From Azonexus sp. (GTDB lineage Bacteria; Pseudomonadota; Gammaproteobacteria; Burkholderiales; Rhodocyclaceae), in contig JAISPT010000043.1 in NCBI GenBank assembly GCA_031274715.1, positions 1 to 8,439 on the forward strand: 8,439 bases of DNA, written 5' to 3'. The notes under the pieces were generated by a model. That model was not told the DNA's origin and ran no database searches. It saw only the letters and a program-made list of their open reading frames with translations. Made by a program: the position numbers and the translations under genes. Shown piece by piece: positions 1 to 6,097 of this stretch. Position 1 is the first letter of the stretch. The number at the start of each line of letters is the position of its first letter.

Positions 1-114
1 GAGGCGCAGTTGAAGAATTTGCGCGAAGAGGGCGTCGCCCAGCGGAAACTGAAAGTCGATGAATTGGCCGAGGCCATCATCGGGCATTTGATCGATTCGG
101 ACGAAGAGGAATAA
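1..114 (+). CDS. hisS: Histidyl-tRNA synthetase, C-terminal end (partial)
   Basis: Only the last 37 codons of an open frame that enters from the left edge are visible, ending in TAA at 112-114. The peptide has a short strand-like segment (AQLKNLREEG), then a helix (VDELAEAIIGHLI) and an acidic SDEEE tail. This resembles the end of the anticodon-binding domain of class II HisRS, where a conserved 'KNL' strand precedes the last helix. HisRS charges tRNA-His with histidine in the cytoplasm. Position supports the call: ispG-hisS-yfgM-bamB-der is a conserved order in proteobacteria, and yfgM starts 4 bases after this stop. The Shine-Dalgarno of yfgM lies inside this frame. No catalytic motif falls in the window, so the assignment rests on tail and context; another gene upstream of yfgM cannot be fully excluded. 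Confidence 0.72.
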   Translation, partial: EAQLKNLREEGVAQRKLKVDELAEAIIGHLIDSDEEE

Positions 115-118
115 GCAG

Positions 119-757
119 ATGGCGCATTATGATCTCGAAGAGCAGGAACAGATCGACAGTCTGAAAACCTGGTGGAAGATGTATGGCAACCTGGTCACTG
201 CCGTGGTCGCCGCGGTGGCACTAGTCACGGTCGGCTGGCAGGGTTGGAACTGGTACCGGAACAACCAGGCGGGGCAGGCTTCAGCAATCTTCGCTGTGCT
301 CGAACAGGCGTTTGCTGCTGGCGATGCCCAGAAGGTCAAGGCCGCCGCCGGCGAACTGGCCGAGAAATATGCCGGCACCAGCCATGCGGCGCTCGGGGCC
401 TTGCTGGCCGCCCGCCAATCGTTCGATGCCGGGGATTTGAAGACGGCCCGGACGCAGCTCGCCTGGGTAGCGGACAATGGCCGCGATGAAGTGCGCGACC
501 TGGCTCGCTTCCGCCTGGCCGCCGTGTTGCTCGACGAACAACTGTACGACGAGGCCCTGAAACAGCTCGCCGCCGCGCCGGCACCGGCCTTTGCCGCCCG
601 CTTCCAGGAGCTGCGCGGTGATGTGCTGGTCGCCCAGGGCAATAGATCGGAAGCGCGCGCCGCCTACCGTGCCGCGCTTGACCAGATCGGCGAGGCCGCC
701 GGTGTCGGCCGCGAATTGCTGCAGCAGAAGCTCGACAGTCTGGGTGAGGCCGCTTGA
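119..757 (+). CDS. yfgM: YfgM-family periplasmic TPR chaperone anchored in the inner membrane
   Basis: The product has 212 residues, close to the roughly 206 of E. coli YfgM. It has a short charged cytoplasmic N-terminus with the family-typical YDLEEQEQIDSLKTWWK segment, one transmembrane helix at about residues 24-42, and an Ala-rich helical periplasmic domain of TPR-like hairpins (about 55-205). In E. coli YfgM is bound to the SecYEG translocon together with PpiD and helps pass secreted proteins to periplasmic chaperones; it also affects RcsB stability. The ATG at 119 is preceded by GAGGA at 106-110, an 8-base spacing, inside the end of the upstream gene. Its stop overlaps the bamB start by one base (TGATG). 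The neighbouring BamB acts on the same outer-membrane protein route, which suits a shared envelope-assembly role. Function is inferred from family and context. Confidence 0.93.
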   Translation: MAHYDLEEQEQIDSLKTWWKMYGNLVTAVVAAVALVTVGWQGWNWYRNNQAGQASAIFAVLEQAFAAGDAQKVKAAAGELAEKYAGTSHAALGALLAARQSFDAGDLKTARTQLAWVADNGRDEVRDLARFRLAAVLLDEQLYDEALKQLAAAPAPAFAARFQELRGDVLVAQGNRSEARAAYRAALDQIGEAAGVGRELLQQKLDSLGEAA

Positions 758-1920
758 TGAAGCCTGTGCGCCTGCTCCTGTCACTGGCCATTGCCGGCCT
801 GCTGCTCAGCGGTTGCGCTAGCGTCTCCAATACCCTGGACAAGCTCAATCCGTTTTCCAGCTCTGGCCCCAAGCCGGCTAAGTTGATCGACTTCAAGCCG
901 ACGGCCGAGGTCCGCAACCTGTGGTCGGCCAGCATCGGCAAAGCCGGCAACTACACCTTCGTTCCGGCGGTGGTCGGCAGCGCCGTGTTTGTTGCCGGGC
1001 ACGACGGTTCGCTCAGCCGTATCGAGGATGGCCGGACCGTGTGGAAAATTTCCACTGGCCACGCGTTGTCGGCTGGCATTGGCGCCAGCAGTCGCCTGGT
1101 CGTGGTCGGTACGCCGAAGGGCGATGTCCTGGCCTATGCTGCAGACGATGGCAAGCCGCTGTGGCAGGCCAAGGCCAGCAGCGAGGTGCTGGCCGCGCCG
1201 ACGGTCGGTGACGACGGCGTCGCGGTGCGCAGCGGCGACAACCGCGTCTTCCTGTTCGATCTCGTCGATGGCGGGCGCAAATGGGTGTACCAGCGGGCGA
1301 CGCCGACGCTGTCGATCCGCGGTGCCGGTTCGCCGGTATTCGCCGACCGCTATCTGTTCGTCGGCTTCCCCGGTGGGCGCCTGGTCGCCCTGTCGCTGCA
1401 GAATGGCGCCTTGGCCTGGGAAGGCACGGTGGCCCAGCCGCGGGGAACGACTGAGCTCGACCGCGTCGCCGACATCGTCGCGCCGCCGGTCGTAGATGGG
1501 TCGCAGATCTGCGCCGTCGCCTTCCAGGGCAAGGTTGCCTGTTTCGATATGGGGCAGGGCGGTGCGCTGATCTGGTCGCGCGACCTGTCCTCCGCCACGG
1601 GCTTGGCGCTCGACGGCCGCTATCTGTTCGTCACCGACGACAAGGGGGCGGTGCATGCGCTCGATCGCCTGACCGGCAGCAGCCTGTGGAAACAAGACAA
1701 GTTAGTTAACCGCGGGGTCTCCGGCCCGGCCGTGGCTCGTGGCCTGGTCGCCGTGGGCGACGTCGAGGGCATCGTGCATTTCCTGTCACGCGAGGATGGT
1801 GCTTTTGCCGCTCGCCTGAAGACCGACGGCACGCCGGTACGCGGCGCCATCCAAGCGCTCGGTTCCGGCTTCCTGGTGCAGACTACCGGCGGCAGCGTCA
1901 GCGCGATTGAGGCCCAATGA
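757..1920 (+). CDS. bamB: Outer membrane assembly lipoprotein BamB
   Basis: The product has 387 residues, close to the usual BamB length. A lipoprotein signal peptide (MKPVRLLLSLAIAGLLLSGC) ends in the lipobox LSGC, so Cys20 should be lipidated. The rest is a PQQ-like eight-bladed beta-propeller with recurring blade motifs such as 'GxVxAxxxxxGxxxW' (for example GDVLAYAADDGKPLWQ and GAVHALDRLTGSSLWK). The SIRG segment (186-189) and TELDRVADI (232-240) match the regions that in E. coli BamB hold the residues needed to bind BamA. BamB is a periplasm-facing subunit of the BAM complex, which folds beta-barrel proteins into the outer membrane. I chose ATG 757 over the in-frame TTG at 754: it has GGTGAGG (743-749) at a 7-base spacing and gives a normal signal peptide. 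The gene overlaps yfgM by 1 base and der by 4 bases, so translational coupling is likely. Confidence 0.95.
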   Translation: MKPVRLLLSLAIAGLLLSGCASVSNTLDKLNPFSSSGPKPAKLIDFKPTAEVRNLWSASIGKAGNYTFVPAVVGSAVFVAGHDGSLSRIEDGRTVWKISTGHALSAGIGASSRLVVVGTPKGDVLAYAADDGKPLWQAKASSEVLAAPTVGDDGVAVRSGDNRVFLFDLVDGGRKWVYQRATPTLSIRGAGSPVFADRYLFVGFPGGRLVALSLQNGALAWEGTVAQPRGTTELDRVADIVAPPVVDGSQICAVAFQGKVACFDMGQGGALIWSRDLSSATGLALDGRYLFVTDDKGAVHALDRLTGSSLWKQDKLVNRGVSGPAVARGLVAVGDVEGIVHFLSREDGAFAARLKTDGTPVRGAIQALGSGFLVQTTGGSVSAIEAQ

Positions 1921-3248
1921 AACCGACGCTCGTCCTGGTCGGCCGACCGAATGTCGGCAAATCGACCTTATTCAACCGCCTGACCCGCTCGCGCGATGCC
2001 ATCGTCGCCGACTTGCCGGGCCTGACTCGTGACCGTCACTATGGCCACGGCAAGCTAGGCAGGAAACCCTATCTGGTTGTCGATACCGGCGGTTTCGAAC
2101 CGCTGGTCAAGGAGGGCATCCTGCACGAGATGGCGCGCCAGACCGAGCAGGCGATCGCCGAGGCCGACGCGGTCGTCTTCGTGGTCGACGGCCGCAGCGG
2201 CCTGACGCCGCACGACAAGGAAATCGCCAATAAGCTGCGGCGCATCGACCGGCCTGTTTTCGTCGCCGTCAACAAGGCCGAGGGCATGAATCGCGGCATG
2301 GTCGAGGCCGAATTCCATGAGCTTGGCCTGGGCGAGCCGAATGCCATTTCGGCGGCGCACGGCGAGGGCGTGCGCGGCCTGGTCGACCTGGCGCTGGCCG
2401 AGTTTCCCGAACCGGAAGAGGACGAGGTCGAATCCGACGCGGTGCGCGTTGCCATCGTCGGTCGGCCGAATGTCGGCAAGTCGACGCTGATCAACACGCT
2501 GCTCGGCGAAGAGCGGGTCATTGCCTTCGACGCGCCCGGTACCACCCGCGATGCGATCGAGATCGACTTCGAGCGTGCCGGCCGCCCGTACGTGCTTATT
2601 GATACGGCTGGCATGCGCAAGCGCGGCAAGGTTTTCGAGTCGATCGAGAAGTTTTCGGTGGTCAAGACGCTGCAGGCCATCGAGGATGCCAACGTCGTTG
2701 TCCTGATGGTCGACGCCCAAGCCGATGTTTCCGAGCAGGATGCCCACATCGCTGATTTCATCGTGCAGTCCGGGCGAGCGCTGGTGGTTGCGGTCAACAA
2801 ATGGGACGGCCTCGATGCCTACGTCCGCGAGCAGACCCGCCTGACCCTGCAGCGCAAGCTGAAATTCCTCGACTTCGCCAAGTTCCACTTCATTTCGGCG
2901 CGCGAGGACATTGGCTTGGCGGCATTGTTCCGCTCGGTCGACGCGGCCTATGCGGCGGCCATGACCAAGATGGCGACGCCGCGCTTGAGCCGCGTGCTGG
3001 CCGACGCGGTGGCCAAGCAGGCGCCGCCGAAGCATGGCGTGTTCCGGCCGAAGCCGCGCTACGCGCACCAGGGTGGCTCCAACCCGCCGATCATCGTGGT
3101 CCACGGCAACGCGGTGGACCAGATTAGCGACAGCTACCGCCGCTATCTCGAACATACCTTCCGCGAAGCCTTCAAGTTGCAGGGCACGCCGTTGCGTATC
3201 CAGTTTGTTACCGGCAAGAACCCGTTCGCCGACAAGGATCGGAAATAG
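1917..3248 (+). CDS. der: Ribosome-assembly GTPase Der (EngA), two G domains
   Basis: The 443-residue product has the diagnostic tandem GTPase layout of Der. G domain 1 has GRPNVGKS (9-16), DTGG (56-59) and NKAE (119-122). An acidic linker rich in Glu and Asp (about 162-175) follows. G domain 2 has a second GRPNVGKS (182-189), DTAGMRKRGK (from 229) and NKWD (294-297). A C-terminal KH-like domain (about 350-440) ends the protein. Der binds the 50S subunit and is needed for its late maturation; it is essential in E. coli. The length is somewhat below E. coli Der (490 residues), mainly because the linker and tail are shorter, which is common in betaproteobacteria. The ATG overlaps the bamB stop (ATGA) and has GAGG at 1909-1912, only 4 bases upstream. 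No clear terminator follows before hfq, so readthrough is possible. Confidence 0.97.
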   Translation: MKPTLVLVGRPNVGKSTLFNRLTRSRDAIVADLPGLTRDRHYGHGKLGRKPYLVVDTGGFEPLVKEGILHEMARQTEQAIAEADAVVFVVDGRSGLTPHDKEIANKLRRIDRPVFVAVNKAEGMNRGMVEAEFHELGLGEPNAISAAHGEGVRGLVDLALAEFPEPEEDEVESDAVRVAIVGRPNVGKSTLINTLLGEERVIAFDAPGTTRDAIEIDFERAGRPYVLIDTAGMRKRGKVFESIEKFSVVKTLQAIEDANVVVLMVDAQADVSEQDAHIADFIVQSGRALVVAVNKWDGLDAYVREQTRLTLQRKLKFLDFAKFHFISAREDIGLAALFRSVDAAYAAAMTKMATPRLSRVLADAVAKQAPPKHGVFRPKPRYAHQGGSNPPIIVVHGNAVDQISDSYRRYLEHTFREAFKLQGTPLRIQFVTGKNPFADKDRK

Positions 3249-3253
3249 GCCCA

Positions 3254-3268
3254 GCCAAATGTTTTGGC
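3254..3268. promoter_or_regulatory. Palindrome over the -35 box of the hfq promoter (possible operator)
   Basis: GCCAAA (3254-3259), three bases, then TTTGGC (3263-3268) form a perfect 6-bp inverted repeat just after the der stop. Its right arm covers most of the TTGGCA -35 box. It could be a protein-binding operator or a small mRNA hairpin at the der 3' end. No T-run follows closely, so a terminator role is doubtful. Short palindromes also occur by chance. Confidence 0.35.
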
Positions 3269-3292
3269 AAGCTTGGCGATTTTCGGTACATT
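3264..3292 (+). promoter_or_regulatory. Predicted sigma70 promoter of hfq
   Basis: A -35 box TTGGCA (3264-3269, four of six consensus bases TTGACA) and a -10 box TACATT (3287-3292, four of six to TATAAT) are separated by exactly 17 bases, in a region more AT-rich than its surroundings. A start point near 3299-3300 would give an A/C-rich leader of about 28 bases with little structure. It sits in the only sizeable gap of the left half, so it probably drives hfq and perhaps the hfl genes, in addition to readthrough from der. Confidence 0.6.
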
Positions 3293-3315
3293 AACCGACT
3301 CATAACAACACACAT

Positions 3316-3319
3316 GGAG
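3316..3319 (+). promoter_or_regulatory. Shine-Dalgarno site of hfq
   Basis: GGAG lies 8 bases before the hfq ATG and fixes that start. Its first G is also the last base of an out-of-frame ATG at 3314-3316, which opens a five-codon frame ending on the hfq start codon. Confidence 0.75.
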
Positions 3320-3327
3320 TCCACACC

Positions 3328-3570
3328 ATGAGCAATAAAGGGCAATTGTTACAAGACCCCTTCCTCAACGCGCTGCGTCGCGAGCATGTCCCCGTCTCGA
3401 TCTATCTGGTCAATGGCATCAAGTTGCAGGGCCAGGTTGAATCCTTCGATCAGTACGTCGTACTGTTGAAGAATACGGTTACCCAGATGGTCTACAAGCA
3501 CGCCATTTCAACGGTCGTGCCGGCTCGTCCGGTCAATCTGCAGCAACAAGAGCTGGCGGCCGAACAATAA
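3328..3570 (+). CDS. hfq: RNA chaperone Hfq
   Basis: The 80-residue protein has the full Sm-like fold: an N-terminal helix (about 8-18), Sm1 and the Sm2 signature YKHAIS (56-61). Hfq forms a hexameric ring that pairs small RNAs with target mRNAs and affects RNA decay. Proximal-face residues for U-rich RNA are present (Gln9, Asp10, Gln42, Lys57, His58, with Tyr43 where E. coli has Phe42). The lateral rim reads RREH (17-20) where E. coli has RRER, so one rim arginine is histidine; this appears normal for betaproteobacteria. The C-terminal tail is short (E. coli Hfq has 102 residues) and rich in Gln and Glu. The ATG at 3328 has GGAG 8 bases upstream, and a predicted sigma70 promoter lies within 65 bases. 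Hfq often represses its own translation by binding its leader, and the A/C-rich leader with AACAAC is compatible with that, as an inference. Confidence 0.98.
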   Translation: MSNKGQLLQDPFLNALRREHVPVSIYLVNGIKLQGQVESFDQYVVLLKNTVTQMVYKHAISTVVPARPVNLQQQELAAEQ

Positions 3571-3582
3571 AGCCGTTCTCCA

Positions 3583-3603
3583 GGCCCGCCGTCCCGGCGG
3601 GCC
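3583..3603 (+). terminator. GC-rich hairpin between hfq and hflX (partial terminator or processing site)
   Basis: GGCCCGCCG (3583-3591) and CGGCGGGCC (3595-3603) form a perfect 9-bp stem with a 3-base TCC loop, starting 12 bases after the hfq stop. The stem is followed by GTTGCTTCTCC, which is pyrimidine-rich but not a true T-run. It may act as a leaky intrinsic terminator that lowers hflX relative to hfq, or as a 3'-end stabiliser for hfq mRNA. hflX has no obvious promoter of its own in the remaining 24 bases, so some readthrough must occur. Confidence 0.55.
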
Positions 3604-3627
3604 GTTGCTTCTCCCCGGAATCTATCG

Positions 3628-4779
3628 ATGATTGAACGTCCTGCCGCCGGTGAACGCGCGGTGATCGTTCAGCTCGACTTCGGCCAGCCTGATCTGGCCG
3701 ATCAACTGGAAGAATTGCGCCTGTTGACGGAGTCGGCCGGTGGCGTCGTCGTCGCCGAAGTATTCGGCCGGCGCCACGGCCCCGATCCGAAAACCTTCGC
3801 CGGCAAGGGCAAGGTGCAGGAAATCGCTGCCATGCTGGCGGCCGGCGATGCCGATCTGGTGATTTTCAACCACGAATTGTCGCCAGTTCAGGAACGCAAT
3901 CTCGAGCGTGAACTTCAGTGCCGCGTCATCGACCGGACCAGTCTGATTCTCGATATTTTCGCGTTGCGTGCGGCCAGTGCCGAGGGCAAGTTGCAGGTCG
4001 AGTTGGCGCAACTGGAACACTTGTCCACCCGCTTGGTGCGCGGCTGGACCCACCTTGAGCGCCAGCGCGGTGGTATCGGCCTGCGCGGTCCCGGGGAAAC
4101 CCAGCTCGAAACCGACCGCCGCTTGCTCGGCAACCGCGTCAAGCTGCTCAAGGAGCGCCTGCGCCGCCTGTCGCGCCAGCGCGGCGTGCAGCGCAAGGCG
4201 CGCATGCGCGGCGATGTGCTCAACGTGTCCATCGTCGGCTATACCAATGCCGGCAAGTCCACACTGTTCAACGCTCTGACCCATGCCGGCGTCTATGCCG
4301 CCGACCAGTTGTTCGCGACCCTGGATACGACCTCGCGCAAGCTGTGGGTGGCGGGTGGCGGCAATGTCGTCATTTCCGACACCGTTGGTTTCATTCGCGA
4401 TCTGCCGCATGCGCTGGTCGATGCTTTCCATGCCACGCTGGAGGCGGCCAACGATGCCGATATCCTGTTGCACGTGGTGGACAGTGCCAACTCTGCCCGC
4501 GAGGAGCAGATGGCCGAGGTCGACAAGGTGCTCGACGAGATCGGCGCCGGACAATTACGGCAGTTGATCGTCTGGAACAAGATCGACTTGACCGAGGCGG
4601 CGCCGGGAGTCGAGCGCGACGAGTATGGTAATATCGCGCGCGTTCGTCTCAGTGCGCGCTCGGGAACAGGCCTCGACCTGCTGCGCGAGTCGCTGGCCGA
4701 ATATGCCAAGCTCAAATCCGAGGCTCGCCGCAAGGAACTGGCCGAAGCGGCGCGCGAAGCCCAACAAGATTTCATCTGA
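3628..4779 (+). CDS. hflX: Ribosome-splitting GTPase HflX
   Basis: The 383-residue product has the two-part HflX layout. The N-terminal ATP/nucleotide-binding domain includes FAGKGKVQEI near residue 57. A helical linker carries the family signature around GGIGLRGPGETQLETDRR (about 148-165). The G domain follows, with GYTNAGKS (204-211), a TLDTT switch, DTVGFI as G3, NKID as G4 and SARSGTG as G5. HflX binds the 50S subunit and splits stalled or hibernating ribosomes, notably under heat stress. Despite its name it is not a regulator of the HflKC-FtsH protease. The length is shorter than E. coli HflX (426), mostly at the C-terminus. The ATG at 3628 has a weak Shine-Dalgarno (GGAA at 3617-3620). 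It sits 57 bases after hfq, beyond a hairpin, in the conserved hfq-hflX-hflK-hflC order. Confidence 0.96.
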   Translation: MIERPAAGERAVIVQLDFGQPDLADQLEELRLLTESAGGVVVAEVFGRRHGPDPKTFAGKGKVQEIAAMLAAGDADLVIFNHELSPVQERNLERELQCRVIDRTSLILDIFALRAASAEGKLQVELAQLEHLSTRLVRGWTHLERQRGGIGLRGPGETQLETDRRLLGNRVKLLKERLRRLSRQRGVQRKARMRGDVLNVSIVGYTNAGKSTLFNALTHAGVYAADQLFATLDTTSRKLWVAGGGNVVISDTVGFIRDLPHALVDAFHATLEAANDADILLHVVDSANSAREEQMAEVDKVLDEIGAGQLRQLIVWNKIDLTEAAPGVERDEYGNIARVRLSARSGTGLDLLRESLAEYAKLKSEARRKELAEAAREAQQDFI

Positions 4780-4822
4780 TAGAAGAATCCCGATACCCAT
4801 GATCCCAACGCTCGGTATTTTT

Positions 4823-6097
4823 ATGTCGCTCAATGACCCTAAGTGGGGCAATCGGAGCGGCGACAACGGCGACCAGCCCGGCGGCGGTCCGCGCCGGCCC
4901 AACGATGGTCCGCCGGACCTGGAAGAGTTGTGGCGCGATTTGAATCGCAAGCTGTCCGCCCTCTTCGGCAAGAAGGGTGGGGGCGGCGGCAGCAACGGTG
5001 GCGGCGATGGTCCGCGCCTGCCCAATGTTGATTTCAATCCAAAATTCCTCGGCGGCGGTGTCGGCCTGCTGGCCGGCTTGGTCGCCGTGCTCTGGCTGGC
5101 TTCCGGTTTCTACATCGTGGACGCTTCGCAGCGCGGCGTTGTGTTGCAATTCGGCCGCTACCTGGAAACGACCGAGCCTGGCCTGCGCTGGCGCTTTCCC
5201 TTTCCGTTCCAGTCGCACGAACTGGTCGACCTGTCCAAGATGCGCGCGCTGGAAATCGGCTATCGCGGCAGCCAGAGCAACCAGGTGCTGAAAGAAGCGT
5301 TAATGCTGACCGATGACGAGAACATCGTTAACATCCAGTTCGCCGTCCAGTGGATGCTCAAGGATCCGGTCGAGTATTTGTTCAACAACCGTAGTCCGGA
5401 CGATGCGGTCAAAGGGGCGGCCGAGTCGGCGATCCGCGAGATCGTCGGCAAGAGTCGGATGGATTTCGTGCTCAACGAGGGCCGCGAGCAGATCGCCTCC
5501 AATGCCGCCCAACTGATGCAGGAGATTCTCGATCGCTACAAGAGCGGCATCCTGATTTCCAAGGTGACGATGCAGAACGCCCAGCCGCCGGAGCAGGTGC
5601 AGCCGGCCTTCGACGATGCGGTCAAGGCCGTCCAGGACCGCGAGCGACAGAGGAATGAAGGCCAGGCTTATGCCAACGACGTGATTCCGCGCGCCAGGGG
5701 CACGGCGGCTCGCCTGATCGAGGAAGCCAACGGTTACCAGCAACGGGTGATTGCCACCTCCGAGGGCGATACCGCGCGCTTCCGTCAGATTCAAGGCGAA
5801 TACGCCAAGGCGCCGGAAGTCACGCGCCAGCGCATGTATCTGGAAACCATGCAGCAGATTTACGCCAACACCACCACGGTGCTGATCGATGCGAAGGGCA
5901 GCGGCAACCTGCTGTATCTACCGCTCGACAAACTGATGCAGTCGGTGGCGGCCGGTGTTCCCGCCGGCGAGGCAGCGGCCTCGCCGGGCCGGACCGGGTC
6001 TCCGCTGGCGGCCGAGGCGCCGCCGCAAATCGAAAGGCCGCTGGGCGGCACCACGTCGTCGGGCTCGTTGCGCTCGCGTGATCGGGAGAGTCGTTGA
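4823..6097 (+). CDS. hflK: HflK, SPFH-domain membrane regulator of FtsH
   Basis: From ATG 4823 the product has 424 residues. It starts with MSLNDPKWGN and a Gly/Pro-rich cytoplasmic segment that contains the HflK_N motif (PPDLEELWRDLNRKL, 30-44) and a Gly-rich linker (51-62). One transmembrane helix follows (about 75-99), then the SPFH/band-7 domain (about 100-290), a long charged helix and a disordered Pro/Ala/Ser tail. HflK pairs with HflC in a large inner-membrane cage that encloses the FtsH protease and controls its access to membrane substrates. The start is uncertain: an in-frame ATG at 4799 would add MIPTLGIF and has a better upstream site (AGAAGAA at 4781-4787), whereas 4823 has almost no Shine-Dalgarno but gives the N-terminus I recognise from betaproteobacterial HflK. 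The stop overlaps the hflC ATG by one base. Confidence 0.94.
   Translation: MSLNDPKWGNRSGDNGDQPGGGPRRPNDGPPDLEELWRDLNRKLSALFGKKGGGGGSNGGGDGPRLPNVDFNPKFLGGGVGLLAGLVAVLWLASGFYIVDASQRGVVLQFGRYLETTEPGLRWRFPFPFQSHELVDLSKMRALEIGYRGSQSNQVLKEALMLTDDENIVNIQFAVQWMLKDPVEYLFNNRSPDDAVKGAAESAIREIVGKSRMDFVLNEGREQIASNAAQLMQEILDRYKSGILISKVTMQNAQPPEQVQPAFDDAVKAVQDRERQRNEGQAYANDVIPRARGTAARLIEEANGYQQRVIATSEGDTARFRQIQGEYAKAPEVTRQRMYLETMQQIYANTTTVLIDAKGSGNLLYLPLDKLMQSVAAGVPAGEAAASPGRTGSPLAAEAPPQIERPLGGTTSSGSLRSRDRESR

Noticed and set aside
754..756. TTG as the bamB start, one codon before the ATG
   Set aside because: The ATG at 757 has a better Shine-Dalgarno distance and makes the usual TGATG overlap; TTG would only add a residue before the signal peptide. 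The same reasoning rejects TTG 6094 for hflC.
2055..3155. Long minus-strand open frame (366 codons) opposite der
   Set aside because: It is a shadow of codon bias in a GC-rich gene. Its product is low-complexity, rich in Arg, His and Asp, and matches no family I know, while der on the plus strand has all its GTPase motifs.
3622..4554. Long minus-strand open frame (310 codons) opposite hflX
   Set aside because: It is also a codon-bias shadow. The plus strand encodes a complete HflX, and the minus frame shows no recognisable domain or ribosome site.
4626..4634. TGGTAATAT inside hflX, resembling an extended -10 promoter element for hflK
   Set aside because: No -35 box lies at a suitable distance (TTGACC at 4588 is 35 bases away) and the -10 match is only four of six.
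4625..4798. 58-codon extension of hflK into hflX
   Set aside because: It overlaps the conserved C-terminal end of HflX and encodes no HflK-like sequence.
4792..4822. Possible terminator between hflX and hflK (GATACC/GGTATT stem followed by T5)
   Set aside because: The stem is six pairs including a G-U, with a 16-base loop, too weak for an intrinsic terminator, and the conserved hflX-hflK operon argues against a stop here. It is mentioned only as a possible influence on start choice.
4970..5010. Gly-rich low-complexity repeat in hflK
   Set aside because: A Gly-rich linker before the membrane helix is normal for the HflK N-terminal region and does not indicate a repeat element.
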